Origin: Solobacterium sp.
Lineage (GTDB): Bacteria > Bacillota_I > Bacilli_A > Erysipelotrichales > Erysipelotrichaceae
Assembly: GCA_017514645.1 (NCBI GenBank)
Contig: JAFWJP010000173.1
Coordinates: 1-5,242, forward strand
Length of the DNA stretch: 5,242 bases
Direction: 5' to 3'
Both the position numbers and the translations under genes were made by a program. The notes beneath the pieces are model-generated. The model was given only the letters and a program-made list of their open reading frames with translations. It was not told the origin of the DNA and did not search any database. Shown piece by piece: positions 1 to 5,242 of this stretch; within the stretch, counting starts at the first letter, position 1; the number at the start of each line of letters is the position of its first letter.

Positions 1-346
1 TCAGCTGCAGGTAGGGACTGTCCGGCAGTTCTGAACGGTCTTTCACCATATCCCGGTAGAATGGTGAACCTGCCGGTATCATTCCCTGGATCTCCGTATA
101 CTTCCCGATGATGTCTTTCTTATCCGTCAATGTACGGTCCAGCAGATATGAAGAAGGGATCCGGATTTCAAGGATATCGTTCTCTGTGATGAGTGTTCTG
201 GGTTTCAGGGTATGTGCTGCGACATAGGTGACTGTCAGATCCAGTTTCCGGTTGACATCCACCCGGATACCGAAGTTCCATACCAGAAAGATCAGGGATG
301 ATATCAAAGCGATCTGTGCATATTTTCTGATGGTTTCCTTGTTCAT
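1..346 (-). CDS. Membrane-anchored SAF-domain protein, CpaB/RcpC-like (partial, 3' end outside window)
   Basis: The first 115 residues of an open frame that runs off the left edge. It starts MNKETIRKYAQ, followed by one membrane segment (about residues 10-28), so most of the chain is probably outside the cell. From about residue 38 it has the layout of a SAF (AFP-like) domain as in the Flp-pilus assembly protein CpaB: a TYVAAHTLKPRTLITENDI stretch (VA.. / L..GT.I...D in the family), then a 'P..YL' segment, 'DIIGKY' and 'IPAGSPFYRDM', matching the family's 'viGr ... IpaGepl' pattern. The start at 346 is chosen because GGAGG (354-358) lies 7 bases upstream; an ATG at 350 would be only 3 bases away and opens a non-matching frame. 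CpaB proteins help assemble type IV/Flp pili in the envelope, but no pilus genes are visible, so the role is inferred from the domain only. It lies beyond the rnf terminator and is probably a separate unit. Confidence 0.62.
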   Translation of the reverse strand, partial: MNKETIRKYAQIALISSLIFLVWNFGIRVDVNRKLDLTVTYVAAHTLKPRTLITENDILEIRIPSSYLLDRTLTDKKDIIGKYTEIQGMIPAGSPFYRDMVKDRSELPDSPYLQL

Positions 347-375
347 ACATATTCCTCCATCCTAGTCATACGCAC

Positions 376-410
376 AAAAAGAAAACATTCCCGTACAAAC
401 GGGAATGTTT
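376..410 (-). terminator. Intrinsic terminator ending the rnf operon
   Basis: On the minus strand a perfect 11-bp stem (AAACATTCCCG pairing with CGGGAATGTTT, at 400-410 and 383-393) closes a 6-base loop. It is followed by a U-run interrupted once by C (376-382). The stem begins 9 bases after the rnfB stop codon. The plus-strand reading lacks a comparable T-run, so it acts mainly on minus-strand transcripts. It shows that rnfB really ends at 420 and that the operon stops here. Confidence 0.93.
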
Positions 411-419
411 CTGTTTCAA

Positions 420-698
420 TTAAGCAGCCGGATGTTCTTTCAGGTAAGCTGTAACAGCATCCTTCTGTGCCTGGGAACTCGGCTTGCAGGAAGAGATCTG
501 TCCGCTTCCGTCGGCCAGTGCCGCAGCCATACCGGAGCAGCCCGGGAATCCGCAGCCGCCGCAGTTGTATCCGGGCAGCAGAGCAAGCAGTTCCTCTGCG
601 CGGTGGTCAGGCTCGACATAGAATACCTTGGAAGCAATGCCCAGGATCAGTCCGCAGACTGCTCCCAGGATCAGCATGGTCAATAATCCTTTAATCAT
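420..698 (-). CDS. rnfB: Short RnfB: membrane anchor plus first Fe-S domain only
   Basis: A 92-residue protein matching only the N-terminal part of RnfB, the subunit that accepts electrons from reduced ferredoxin on the cytoplasmic side. Residues 3-24 form the membrane anchor. The segment LLPGYNCGGCGFPGCSG carries the C-x2-C-x4-C signature (C46, C49, C54), and a fourth ligand, C71, sits in 'SSCKPSS', as in the 4Fe-4S domain shared by RnfB proteins. Typical RnfB is roughly 190-330 residues, with one or more ferredoxin-like 2x[4Fe-4S] domains (CxxCxxCxxxCP) after this; none is present. The stop is followed at once by a terminator, so this is the designed end rather than an obvious frameshift. 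The start ATG overlaps the stop of the gene before (TGATG), with AAAAGGAG at 709-716 as ribosome binding site. Last gene of the operon. Identity as an RnfB-type Fe-S domain is secure; whether it suffices for ferredoxin oxidation is open. Confidence 0.88.
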   Translation of the reverse strand: MIKGLLTMLILGAVCGLILGIASKVFYVEPDHRAEELLALLPGYNCGGCGFPGCSGMAAALADGSGQISSCKPSSQAQKDAVTAYLKEHPAA

Positions 699-880
699 CA
701 GTTTGTATCTCCTTTTGTATAGCTGTTCCGTATCGCACAGCTGGTGATTGCACAGCCTTTGCAGTCAGGGACGAGATTCTCACATCCCTCCGGCACCGGT
801 GTGTTCTTGTTGGCAATGAGCAGAAAAATGTTCAGAGCCAGCAGGGATCCGGCGATCAGGATCGCATACAGAAATTTCAT
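698..880 (-). CDS. Small single-pass membrane protein with cysteine cluster, between rnfA and rnfB
   Basis: A 60-residue protein that I cannot assign to a named Rnf subunit. Residues 3-23 form one hydrophobic membrane segment, followed by a hydrophilic tail with four cysteines, C33, C40, C43 and C48. The last three have the spacing C-x2-C-x4-C, identical to the first three ligands of the RnfB next door; the local contexts also resemble each other (LVPDCKGCAITSC here, LPGYNCGGCGFPGC in RnfB). A fourth RnfB-like downstream cysteine is missing; C33 could replace it. It starts 3 bases after the rnfA stop, has no clear Shine-Dalgarno site, and its stop overlaps the rnfB start, so translation is probably coupled on both sides. 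Inference: a small Fe-S or metal-binding accessory subunit of this Rnf complex, perhaps a degenerate duplicate of the RnfB N-terminus. Another possibility is a relative of the short FeoB-associated Cys-rich membrane proteins. A real gene is likely because of its exact packing in the operon. Confidence 0.75.
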   Translation of the reverse strand: MKFLYAILIAGSLLALNIFLLIANKNTPVPEGCENLVPDCKGCAITSCAIRNSYTKGDTN

Positions 881-883
881 GAT

Positions 884-1456
884 TTATACCAGACCGGCAA
901 ATGCAGAGAAGGCAATTGCCATGATTGCAGCAACAACGAACGCGATCGGGTTGCCCTTCCACGCCTTCGGCATATCACTGCCTTCCAGTCTTTCACGAAT
1001 GGTTGCGAAGATGACCAGCATCAGCATGAATCCTCCGGCAACCGCAACAGAGTTGACCGCTGTTTCGATCAGATTGTACTTCTGGGTGATGTTGTCCATC
1101 GCAACGAACAGAACTGCACAGTTCGTTGTGATCAGCGGCAGATAGATACCCAGGGACTTGTACAGTGCCGGGGATGTCTTCTTGACGAACATTTCAACAA
1201 ACTGGACAAAGGACGCAATCAGCAGGATGAAGCAGATCAGTTCCATGTATTCCAGACCCAGCGGTACCAGCGCGTAGTAATACAGCACCCAGGATACCAC
1301 GGAAGCGCCCAGGATGACGAAGATGACGGCAACGCCCATACCGATGGCAGAACTCAGTTTTGTAGAGACACCGAGGAACGGGCACATACCGAGGAACTTT
1401 GACAGAATGACGTTGTTCACCAGCAGTGAAGCAATAAATATACTGAACAGATTCAT
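884..1456 (-). CDS. rnfA: Ion-translocating electron transport complex subunit RnfA
   Basis: A 190-residue integral membrane protein of normal RnfA length with about six membrane helices (roughly 2-24, 37-60, 68-90, 101-121, 132-152, 169-189). The family signatures are visible: VNNVILSKFLGMCPFLGVS near the N-terminus and LPLITTNCAVLFVA in the middle. Their cysteines, C25 and C113, are the two that in Rnf and Nqr complexes contribute to an Fe-S centre held inside the membrane between RnfA and RnfE. RnfA and RnfE are inverted-topology homologues that form the core through which electrons cross the membrane. The start is supported by AAGGAGG (1464-1470), embedded in the last codons of rnfE, 7 bases upstream; the rnfE stop is only 2 bases before the ATG. 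Nothing appears truncated. Confidence 0.96.
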   Translation of the reverse strand: MNLFSIFIASLLVNNVILSKFLGMCPFLGVSTKLSSAIGMGVAVIFVILGASVVSWVLYYYALVPLGLEYMELICFILLIASFVQFVEMFVKKTSPALYKSLGIYLPLITTNCAVLFVAMDNITQKYNLIETAVNSVAVAGGFMLMLVIFATIRERLEGSDMPKAWKGNPIAFVVAAIMAIAFSAFAGLV

Positions 1457-1458
1457 CG

Positions 1459-2208
1459 TTATGCCTCCTTGGCAGCTGCCTGTTTCGCAGCTGCAGCAGC
1501 TTTCGCCGCAGCGGCCTTAGCGGCCTTTTCCTTCGCTTCCGCAGCTTTTCTTGCCTTTTCCGCAGCTGCAGCCTTTGCGTCCTTCGTATTCTTGTAGAAT
1601 GTAACAAGAGCCGCAAGAACCGCAAATACGAGGAATGCACCGGTCGGTGTCGTAAAGATCGGAATGTCGAAGCCGTTCGGCAGCAGGCGCAGGCTGAAGA
1701 GCGTTGTGTCTGTCAGCGGATTCTTCAGAGCCAGAACACCGGTACCGAGGATCTGACGGATGAAGCCCATCATGAAGACGCTCAGCGTATAGGCCAGACC
1801 CATCATGAAGCCGTCCCTGGCAGATGCCGCAACACCGTTCTTGGACGCAAACGCTTCCGCACGGCCGAGGATGATGCAGTTGACGACGATCAGATCGATG
1901 AACGCGCCCAGCGCGTCATACAGCGAAGGCATGTATGCCTGCATGACCATGCCGACGATCGTAACGAGTGATGCGATGATTACAATGTATACCGGGATAT
2001 GGATCTCATCCGGTGTGAACGGTGCAACCAGCGAAACCAGAATGTTGGACAGCACCAGGACAACGATAACCGCCAGTCCCATACCGAGCGCATTGGTGAT
2101 CGTTGTCGTGACCGCCAGACAGGAACAGATACCGAGATACAGACCGAATACAGGGTTGTCGTAGATCAGTTGATCGATCAGGCTTTTCTTTTTCTTTTCT
2201 TCACTCAT
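1459..2208 (-). CDS. rnfE: Ion-translocating electron transport complex subunit RnfE, with Ala/Lys-rich C-terminal tail
   Basis: A 249-residue membrane protein with about six helices between residues 20 and 205. Family marks are NPVFGLYLGICSCLAVTTT, where C28 matches the cysteine of the usual 'LGLCPxLAVT', and IVVNCIILGRAEAFAS with C111. These two cysteines are the expected partners of RnfA C25/C113 in the shared membrane Fe-S centre. The usual proline after the first cysteine is Ser, and there is an extra C30. After the last helix comes an unusual tail (about 206-249) made almost only of Ala, Lys and Glu, which should form a charged helix or coiled coil; RnfE proteins commonly end near 200-235. 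A lysine-rich N-terminus (KKKK at 5-8) suits a cytoplasmic location. AGGAGGG (2216-2222) overlaps the rnfG stop and lies 7 bases before the ATG. Confidence 0.96.
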   Translation of the reverse strand: MSEEKKKKSLIDQLIYDNPVFGLYLGICSCLAVTTTITNALGMGLAVIVVLVLSNILVSLVAPFTPDEIHIPVYIVIIASLVTIVGMVMQAYMPSLYDALGAFIDLIVVNCIILGRAEAFASKNGVAASARDGFMMGLAYTLSVFMMGFIRQILGTGVLALKNPLTDTTLFSLRLLPNGFDIPIFTTPTGAFLVFAVLAALVTFYKNTKDAKAAAAEKARKAAEAKEKAAKAAAAKAAAAAKQAAAKEA

Positions 2209-2220
2209 GATCTTTCCCTC

Positions 2221-2730
2221 CTACTCTCCTGCGAACAGCGCTTCTGCAGCTTCGATTCCGCCCTTGAGCGCTGTAGATGTAATTGTCGCTCCGGAGAGCA
2301 GCGGTACATCATCACCGACGCTCATCGCCCGGATCTTGTTCATATGATCTTCTTCAAAGCAACGGGAACCAAAACCGTTGGTCTCCGACTGGGACAGAAC
2401 CTGGAATCCTCCGAATGTTCCGTCATCGTTGATCGCTACGAGGAAGTCGATGCCGTTGGAACTGTAGCCGATGACATGAGCCTTGTAGACCATGCCCTTG
2501 CCTTCCGCAGTGTATACACCTGTAATCTTTCCGGAGGGATCATCATAGGTTTCAACCGCTGTGAATTCCGCACCCGGATAGATCATTTCCAGGTTTGCCT
2601 TTTCCTTTGCTTCGGCAGCCGCCTTGATGATCGGTGCTGTGATTCCGTTGATCCAGGAAAGAAGTACACCGCACACAGCGCTTACCACGCCGAGAACGAC
2701 AACTTTGTATAATGTAGACTCTCTATTCAT
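2221..2730 (-). CDS. rnfG: Ion-translocating electron transport complex subunit RnfG (FMN-binding)
   Basis: A 169-residue protein with one N-terminal membrane helix (about 8-30) and an extracytoplasmic FMN-binding domain. The flavinylation motif is seen as LLSGATITS; by homology Thr149 carries the FMN through a phosphoester bond, attached by an ApbE transferase, which is not encoded in this window. The upstream family element normally written 'ETPGLG' appears as SETNGFGSRC (about 115-124), a moderate deviation. Length is slightly short for the family but all landmarks are present. In the complex it passes electrons between the RnfA/E centre and RnfD. GAGGAGG (2739-2745) overlaps the rnfD stop codon and lies 8 bases before the ATG. 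The nearby ATG at 2735 opens a frame that stops at its third codon and is not used. Confidence 0.95.
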   Translation of the reverse strand: MNRESTLYKVVVLGVVSAVCGVLLSWINGITAPIIKAAAEAKEKANLEMIYPGAEFTAVETYDDPSGKITGVYTAEGKGMVYKAHVIGYSSNGIDFLVAINDDGTFGGFQVLSQSETNGFGSRCFEEDHMNKIRAMSVGDDVPLLSGATITSTALKGGIEAAEALFAGE

Positions 2731-2743
2731 CTCATTGTCCTCC

Positions 2744-3895
2744 TCAGTTACCTTCCGAAATGATCACTTCGGGAACTTCGGTATCCGCTGCAGCCGTCAC
2801 TTCCGTGACTGCCGGTTCAGCAGCAGCTGTCTTCTTCGGCTGGATTGCCGCAATACCGACGATCAGCGCGATTGCTGCAAAGCAGCAGGAACCGATCAGC
2901 ATGTTTCTGACAAGACGCTTGCTGTCCTTGATCTGGCTGCCGTCCATCAGACGGTCGATCATCGGTGTCAGCATGTTCATGAGCAGAATGGAATAGAGAA
3001 CACCGTCGGAGAGATTGCTCTTCCAGCGGATGATCAGTGTCAGGCTTGCCGCACCGACTGCAAACAGGATCTTGCCGGGGATCGATACCGGTGAAGTGAC
3101 CGGATCGGTCGTCATGAAGACACCGCCGAACAGAACGCCGCCTGCCAGTACATTGAACAATGCATACTGGATGCCGGCACCGCGTGCCAGACCGACGATC
3201 AGAGAGATCACGAATACACTGCCGATGTAGAAGACCGGTGTCTGCCAGTCAATATCCTTGCGGACGATCAGGAATACCAGACAGGCCAGGATCAGCAGCG
3301 CGCAGGTGCTTCCCATGGTACTGTCATACATACCCAGGAACATCTTGCCGAGACCGCCGTACTGCGCGATCACACCGGACAGCTGATCTGCCGTGGAGAT
3401 CCACCCGTAGCCCTTGTAGGCAACGGTCGGCGTTGCGCCGGAGAGCAGGTCAGCATTGCTGGCGGCGAAGGAACTCATTACGACAGCTTCACCGAAGGCA
3501 GCCGGGTTGAAGATATTCTGGCCGAATCCGCCGAATACCAGCTTGCCGAACAGGATTGCCAGTACTGTCGAAATCACCAGAGCATAGACACTCGCATTGA
3601 CGGAAGAGATCAGTGTCAGGATCAGTGCAGTCACCCAGCCGTAGGATGAGAGAATGCCTTCCTTGACATCTTTCTTCATCGCCTTGAACCACAGTGCTTC
3701 CGTCACCAGCGCTGCTGCGACTGTCGCACAGAGGTTGATCAGAACACGGATACCCATGGAAGAACCATAGGCAACGAAATAGTAGATGACCGCAAATACA
3801 GCGACTGCCAGAAGGCACAGCGTCAGATCGGTCATGATACCGGTCGTACTCTGCTTGCTGCGGTAGTTCGGCGCCGGTTTGAATGTAAGCTTCAT
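2744..3895 (-). CDS. rnfD: Ion-translocating electron transport complex subunit RnfD, with acidic C-terminal extension
   Basis: A 383-residue membrane protein with about ten helices, the RnfD/NqrB family subunit thought to be central to ion translocation. It starts MKLTFKPAPNYRS, as is usual for the family. Visible signatures are GGFGQNIFNPAAFG (122-135), LLSGATP with Thr155 as the expected site of covalently bound FMN, and GVFMTTDPVTSP (258-269). The last helix ends near 351. Beyond it is a tail of about 30 residues rich in Ala, Thr, Val, Glu and Asp, starting after a QPKK sequence; many RnfD proteins stop soon after this helix, so this is an addition. GGGGG (3904-3908), directly after the rnfC stop, serves as ribosome binding site 8 bases before the ATG. 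Neighbours rnfC and rnfG are each 13 bases away. Confidence 0.96.
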   Translation of the reverse strand: MKLTFKPAPNYRSKQSTTGIMTDLTLCLLAVAVFAVIYYFVAYGSSMGIRVLINLCATVAAALVTEALWFKAMKKDVKEGILSSYGWVTALILTLISSVNASVYALVISTVLAILFGKLVFGGFGQNIFNPAAFGEAVVMSSFAASNADLLSGATPTVAYKGYGWISTADQLSGVIAQYGGLGKMFLGMYDSTMGSTCALLILACLVFLIVRKDIDWQTPVFYIGSVFVISLIVGLARGAGIQYALFNVLAGGVLFGGVFMTTDPVTSPVSIPGKILFAVGAASLTLIIRWKSNLSDGVLYSILLMNMLTPMIDRLMDGSQIKDSKRLVRNMLIGSCCFAAIALIVGIAAIQPKKTAAAEPAVTEVTAAADTEVPEVIISEGN

Positions 3896-3908
3896 TCTGA
3901 ATTCCCCC

Positions 3909-5195
3909 TTACTTCTTGACCAGAGCCATATACTTCTTAGCTCTTCTGCAGCCTTCCGTCACATCGATTTTCGAAGGACAGATATATGCGCACAATCCGC
4001 ACTCGATGCAGGACATGACATCCAGCTTCTTCAGTGTTTCGACATCCTTGATCTTCTCTGCCGCATTGATGCGCACCGGCTGCAGTCCGTTCGGACATAC
4101 TTCCGTGCACTTGCCGCATCTCAGGCAGGCAACCGTCTTGACCGGTTCATTCTTGAACGTTGTCAGACCGTTGGTCTCCAGGCCGATCACGAACTGATCG
4201 TTCGGGATCGAACGGCCCATCATCGGTCCGCCGGCGCAGAGAATGCAGTCCTCAGCGCTGTAACCGCCGCAGGCTTCCACAACGTCATGCGCGAGTGTAC
4301 CGACCGTAGCGATGACGGTGGACGGTGTATTGACGCCCGTTCCGGAAACCGTGACATACTTGTGCGTGATCGGCATGCCGTTGACCAGGGCATCGCCCAT
4401 GGCGATGGCGGTGGAAGCGTTGCTGACGATGCAGCCTGCTTCGATCGGCAGACGGTCATAGCGCTTTCCTGTCAGCAGCAGTACCAGTGTACGCTCCCAG
4501 CCGGCAGGATAGATGTCCGGTACAGTACGGATCTCGATCGGTGTACCTTCAAATGTTTTCTTCAGTTCTGCAATGAGATCCACTTTGTCTTCCTTGACAG
4601 AGACACAGCCGGCCTTTGCCTTGGAAAGCTTGAACAGAGCGAGGACACCTGCCTTCAGCAGTTCCAGATTCTCCATCATGTTCTTGTAGTCGGCTGTCAG
4701 ATACGGTTCACACTCAACACCGTTGACGATGAACAGATCGACGTTTTCCGGCTTCAGGAACTTTACATACGTCGGGAATCCCGCGCCGCCCAGTCCGAGC
4801 ATTCCGGCATTCTTGACGAAATCAAGCAGTTCCTCGTTGGTGGCTTTCTCGTAATCAAGCGGTGCAAACGGCTTCTCAACGGTCCCCTTGTGATCGTTCT
4901 GGATCCGCAGATGATCCGCCATTTTCATGGCTGTTGTCATCTTCTTCTCCACTGCCATTACAGTACCCGATACGGGCGAAAAGATCGGCAGATAGAAGTG
5001 GTCATTGCGTTCAGCAATCTTTGTCCCGATCTTCACCTCATCCCCTACATTGACCAAAGGTGTGCAGGATGCGTTCCCGTTTACCAGGGGAATCCAGACG
5101 ACATCAGGTTCCGGCAGCTTCTTCACAGGAATGTGTGCTGTCAGTTCCTTATGTCCTTCCAGATGGTGATGCATCGGTCCGGTTAATAATGACAT
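3909..5195 (-). CDS. rnfC: Electron transport complex subunit RnfC (NADH/FMN/Fe-S subunit)
   Basis: A 428-residue peripheral cytoplasmic subunit where NAD+ is reduced (or NADH oxidised). In order: an N-terminal barrel-sandwich region including VNVGDEVKIGTKIAE and SPVSGTV (about 48-80); the FMN/NADH-binding glycine-rich stretch GLGGAGFPTYVK (134-145); NGVECEPYLTADYK (158-171) and YPAGWER (229-235), equivalent to family elements of the Nqo1-like fold; and two C-terminal 4Fe-4S motifs, C357-x2-C360-x2-C363-x3-C367-P and C396-x2-C399-x2-C402-x3-C406-P. The N-terminal 'GGIHPP' element of most RnfC proteins is altered here to TGPMHHHLEGHKELT. The ATG at 5195 is chosen because AGGAGAAGGG precedes it; an upstream in-frame TTG (5228) lies at the expected transcription start and would not be translated. 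First gene of the operon. Confidence 0.96.
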   Translation of the reverse strand: MSLLTGPMHHHLEGHKELTAHIPVKKLPEPDVVWIPLVNGNASCTPLVNVGDEVKIGTKIAERNDHFYLPIFSPVSGTVMAVEKKMTTAMKMADHLRIQNDHKGTVEKPFAPLDYEKATNEELLDFVKNAGMLGLGGAGFPTYVKFLKPENVDLFIVNGVECEPYLTADYKNMMENLELLKAGVLALFKLSKAKAGCVSVKEDKVDLIAELKKTFEGTPIEIRTVPDIYPAGWERTLVLLLTGKRYDRLPIEAGCIVSNASTAIAMGDALVNGMPITHKYVTVSGTGVNTPSTVIATVGTLAHDVVEACGGYSAEDCILCAGGPMMGRSIPNDQFVIGLETNGLTTFKNEPVKTVACLRCGKCTEVCPNGLQPVRINAAEKIKDVETLKKLDVMSCIECGLCAYICPSKIDVTEGCRRAKKYMALVKK

Positions 5196-5203
5196 AGTCT
5201 TAT

Positions 5204-5213
5204 CCCTTCTCCT
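5204..5213 (-). promoter_or_regulatory. Ribosome binding site of rnfC
   Basis: The purine run AGGAGAAGGG contains two overlapping Shine-Dalgarno-like cores; the nearer one ends 8 bases before the ATG at 5195. It decides the rnfC start over the longer in-frame reading that begins with TTG at 5228. Confidence 0.85.
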
Positions 5214-5229
5214 TAAATGAAACGTCAAA

Positions 5230-5238
5230 ATTATACCA
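5230..5238 (-). promoter_or_regulatory. Extended -10 promoter element for the rnf operon
   Basis: On the minus strand the sequence reads TGGTATAAT: a perfect TATAAT (5230-5235) preceded by TGn, an extended -10 for a housekeeping sigma factor. Transcription would start near 5223, giving a leader of roughly 28 bases before rnfC. The -35 element would lie outside the window (around 5255-5260) and cannot be seen. The leader is too short for a riboswitch, so any control should act at or upstream of this promoter. Confidence 0.75.
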
Positions 5239-5242
5239 TAGA

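Noticed and set aside
168..350. A 60-codon minus-strand frame starting at the ATG at 350
   Set aside because: Its start is only 3 bases from GGAGG, whereas the ATG at 346 has ideal spacing and opens a frame to the window edge with a membrane anchor and SAF-like motifs.
347..419. Possibility that the missing RnfB ferredoxin domains continue after a frameshift
   Set aside because: Only 73 bases separate the rnfB stop from the next start codon, and they contain a perfect terminator and the next ribosome binding site. No CxxCxxCxxxCP pattern is present in any frame there.
360..419. A promoter for the CpaB-like gene between the terminator and its start
   Set aside because: A TTGAAA at 414-419 has no acceptable -10 at 16-18 bases, and the TATGAC at 365-370 would place the start inside the ribosome binding site. 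Neither is convincing.
1999..2712. A 237-codon plus-strand open frame opposite rnfE and rnfG
   Set aside because: It is antisense across two conserved genes and their junction, with shadow-like composition. The conserved motifs of RnfE and RnfG are on the other strand.
3879..5186. A 435-codon plus-strand open frame opposite rnfC
   Set aside because: It lies antisense to a clearly conserved RnfC, its translation shows no domain and has the Cys/His/Arg/Asp-rich make-up of a shadow frame, and no ribosome binding site or operon context supports it.
5196..5228. Longer RnfC starting at a TTG at 5228
   Set aside because: That codon lies between the -10 element and the expected transcription start, has no ribosome binding site, and adds non-conserved residues.

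Overview
The window holds an almost complete Rnf operon, encoding the membrane-bound ferredoxin:NAD+ oxidoreductase that pumps ions. It reads entirely on the minus strand, from a promoter at the right edge leftward to a terminator near position 380. Gene order is rnfC, rnfD, rnfG, rnfE, rnfA, a 60-residue cysteine-containing membrane protein, then a very short rnfB. Past the terminator, at the left edge and on the same strand, lies the 5' part of a gene for a membrane-anchored SAF-domain (CpaB-like) protein that runs off the window. The C-D-G-E-A-B order is that of anaerobic Bacillota. With strong AGGAGG-type ribosome binding sites, an extended -10 promoter and roughly even base composition, it suggests a gut-type anaerobic member of Bacillota. 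A mid-GC relative of the Erysipelotrichia is a guess; nothing here fixes the genus.

Layout from right to left: promoter and short leader (5196-5238); rnfC (3909-5195), the NADH/FMN/Fe-S subunit; rnfD (2744-3895) and rnfG (2221-2730), both with the SGAT motif for covalent FMN; rnfE (1459-2208) and rnfA (884-1456), the paired six-helix subunits that share a membrane Fe-S centre; a 60-aa protein (698-880); rnfB (420-698), only 92 aa; a strong intrinsic terminator (376-410); and the partial SAF/CpaB-like gene (1-346). Genes are separated by 2-15 bases or overlap, and ribosome binding sites sit in or against the preceding stop codon, so this is one tight transcription unit.

In the canonical complex, electrons enter from ferredoxin at RnfB, pass through the RnfA/E Fe-S centre and the flavins of RnfG and RnfD, and reach NAD+ at RnfC. 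Here RnfB keeps only its membrane anchor and the first Fe-S domain. The C-terminal ferredoxin domains are absent, and the terminator leaves no room for them. In front of it sits a small membrane protein carrying the same C-x2-C-x4-C spacing. These two genes are the unusual part of the window: the ferredoxin-facing side looks remodelled, perhaps with a second small Fe-S subunit. RnfE and RnfD also carry low-complexity C-terminal tails (Ala/Lys-rich and acidic). No flavin transferase (apbE) is in the window, although two subunits need one. No RNA genes, mobile elements, repeats or CRISPR arrays were seen.
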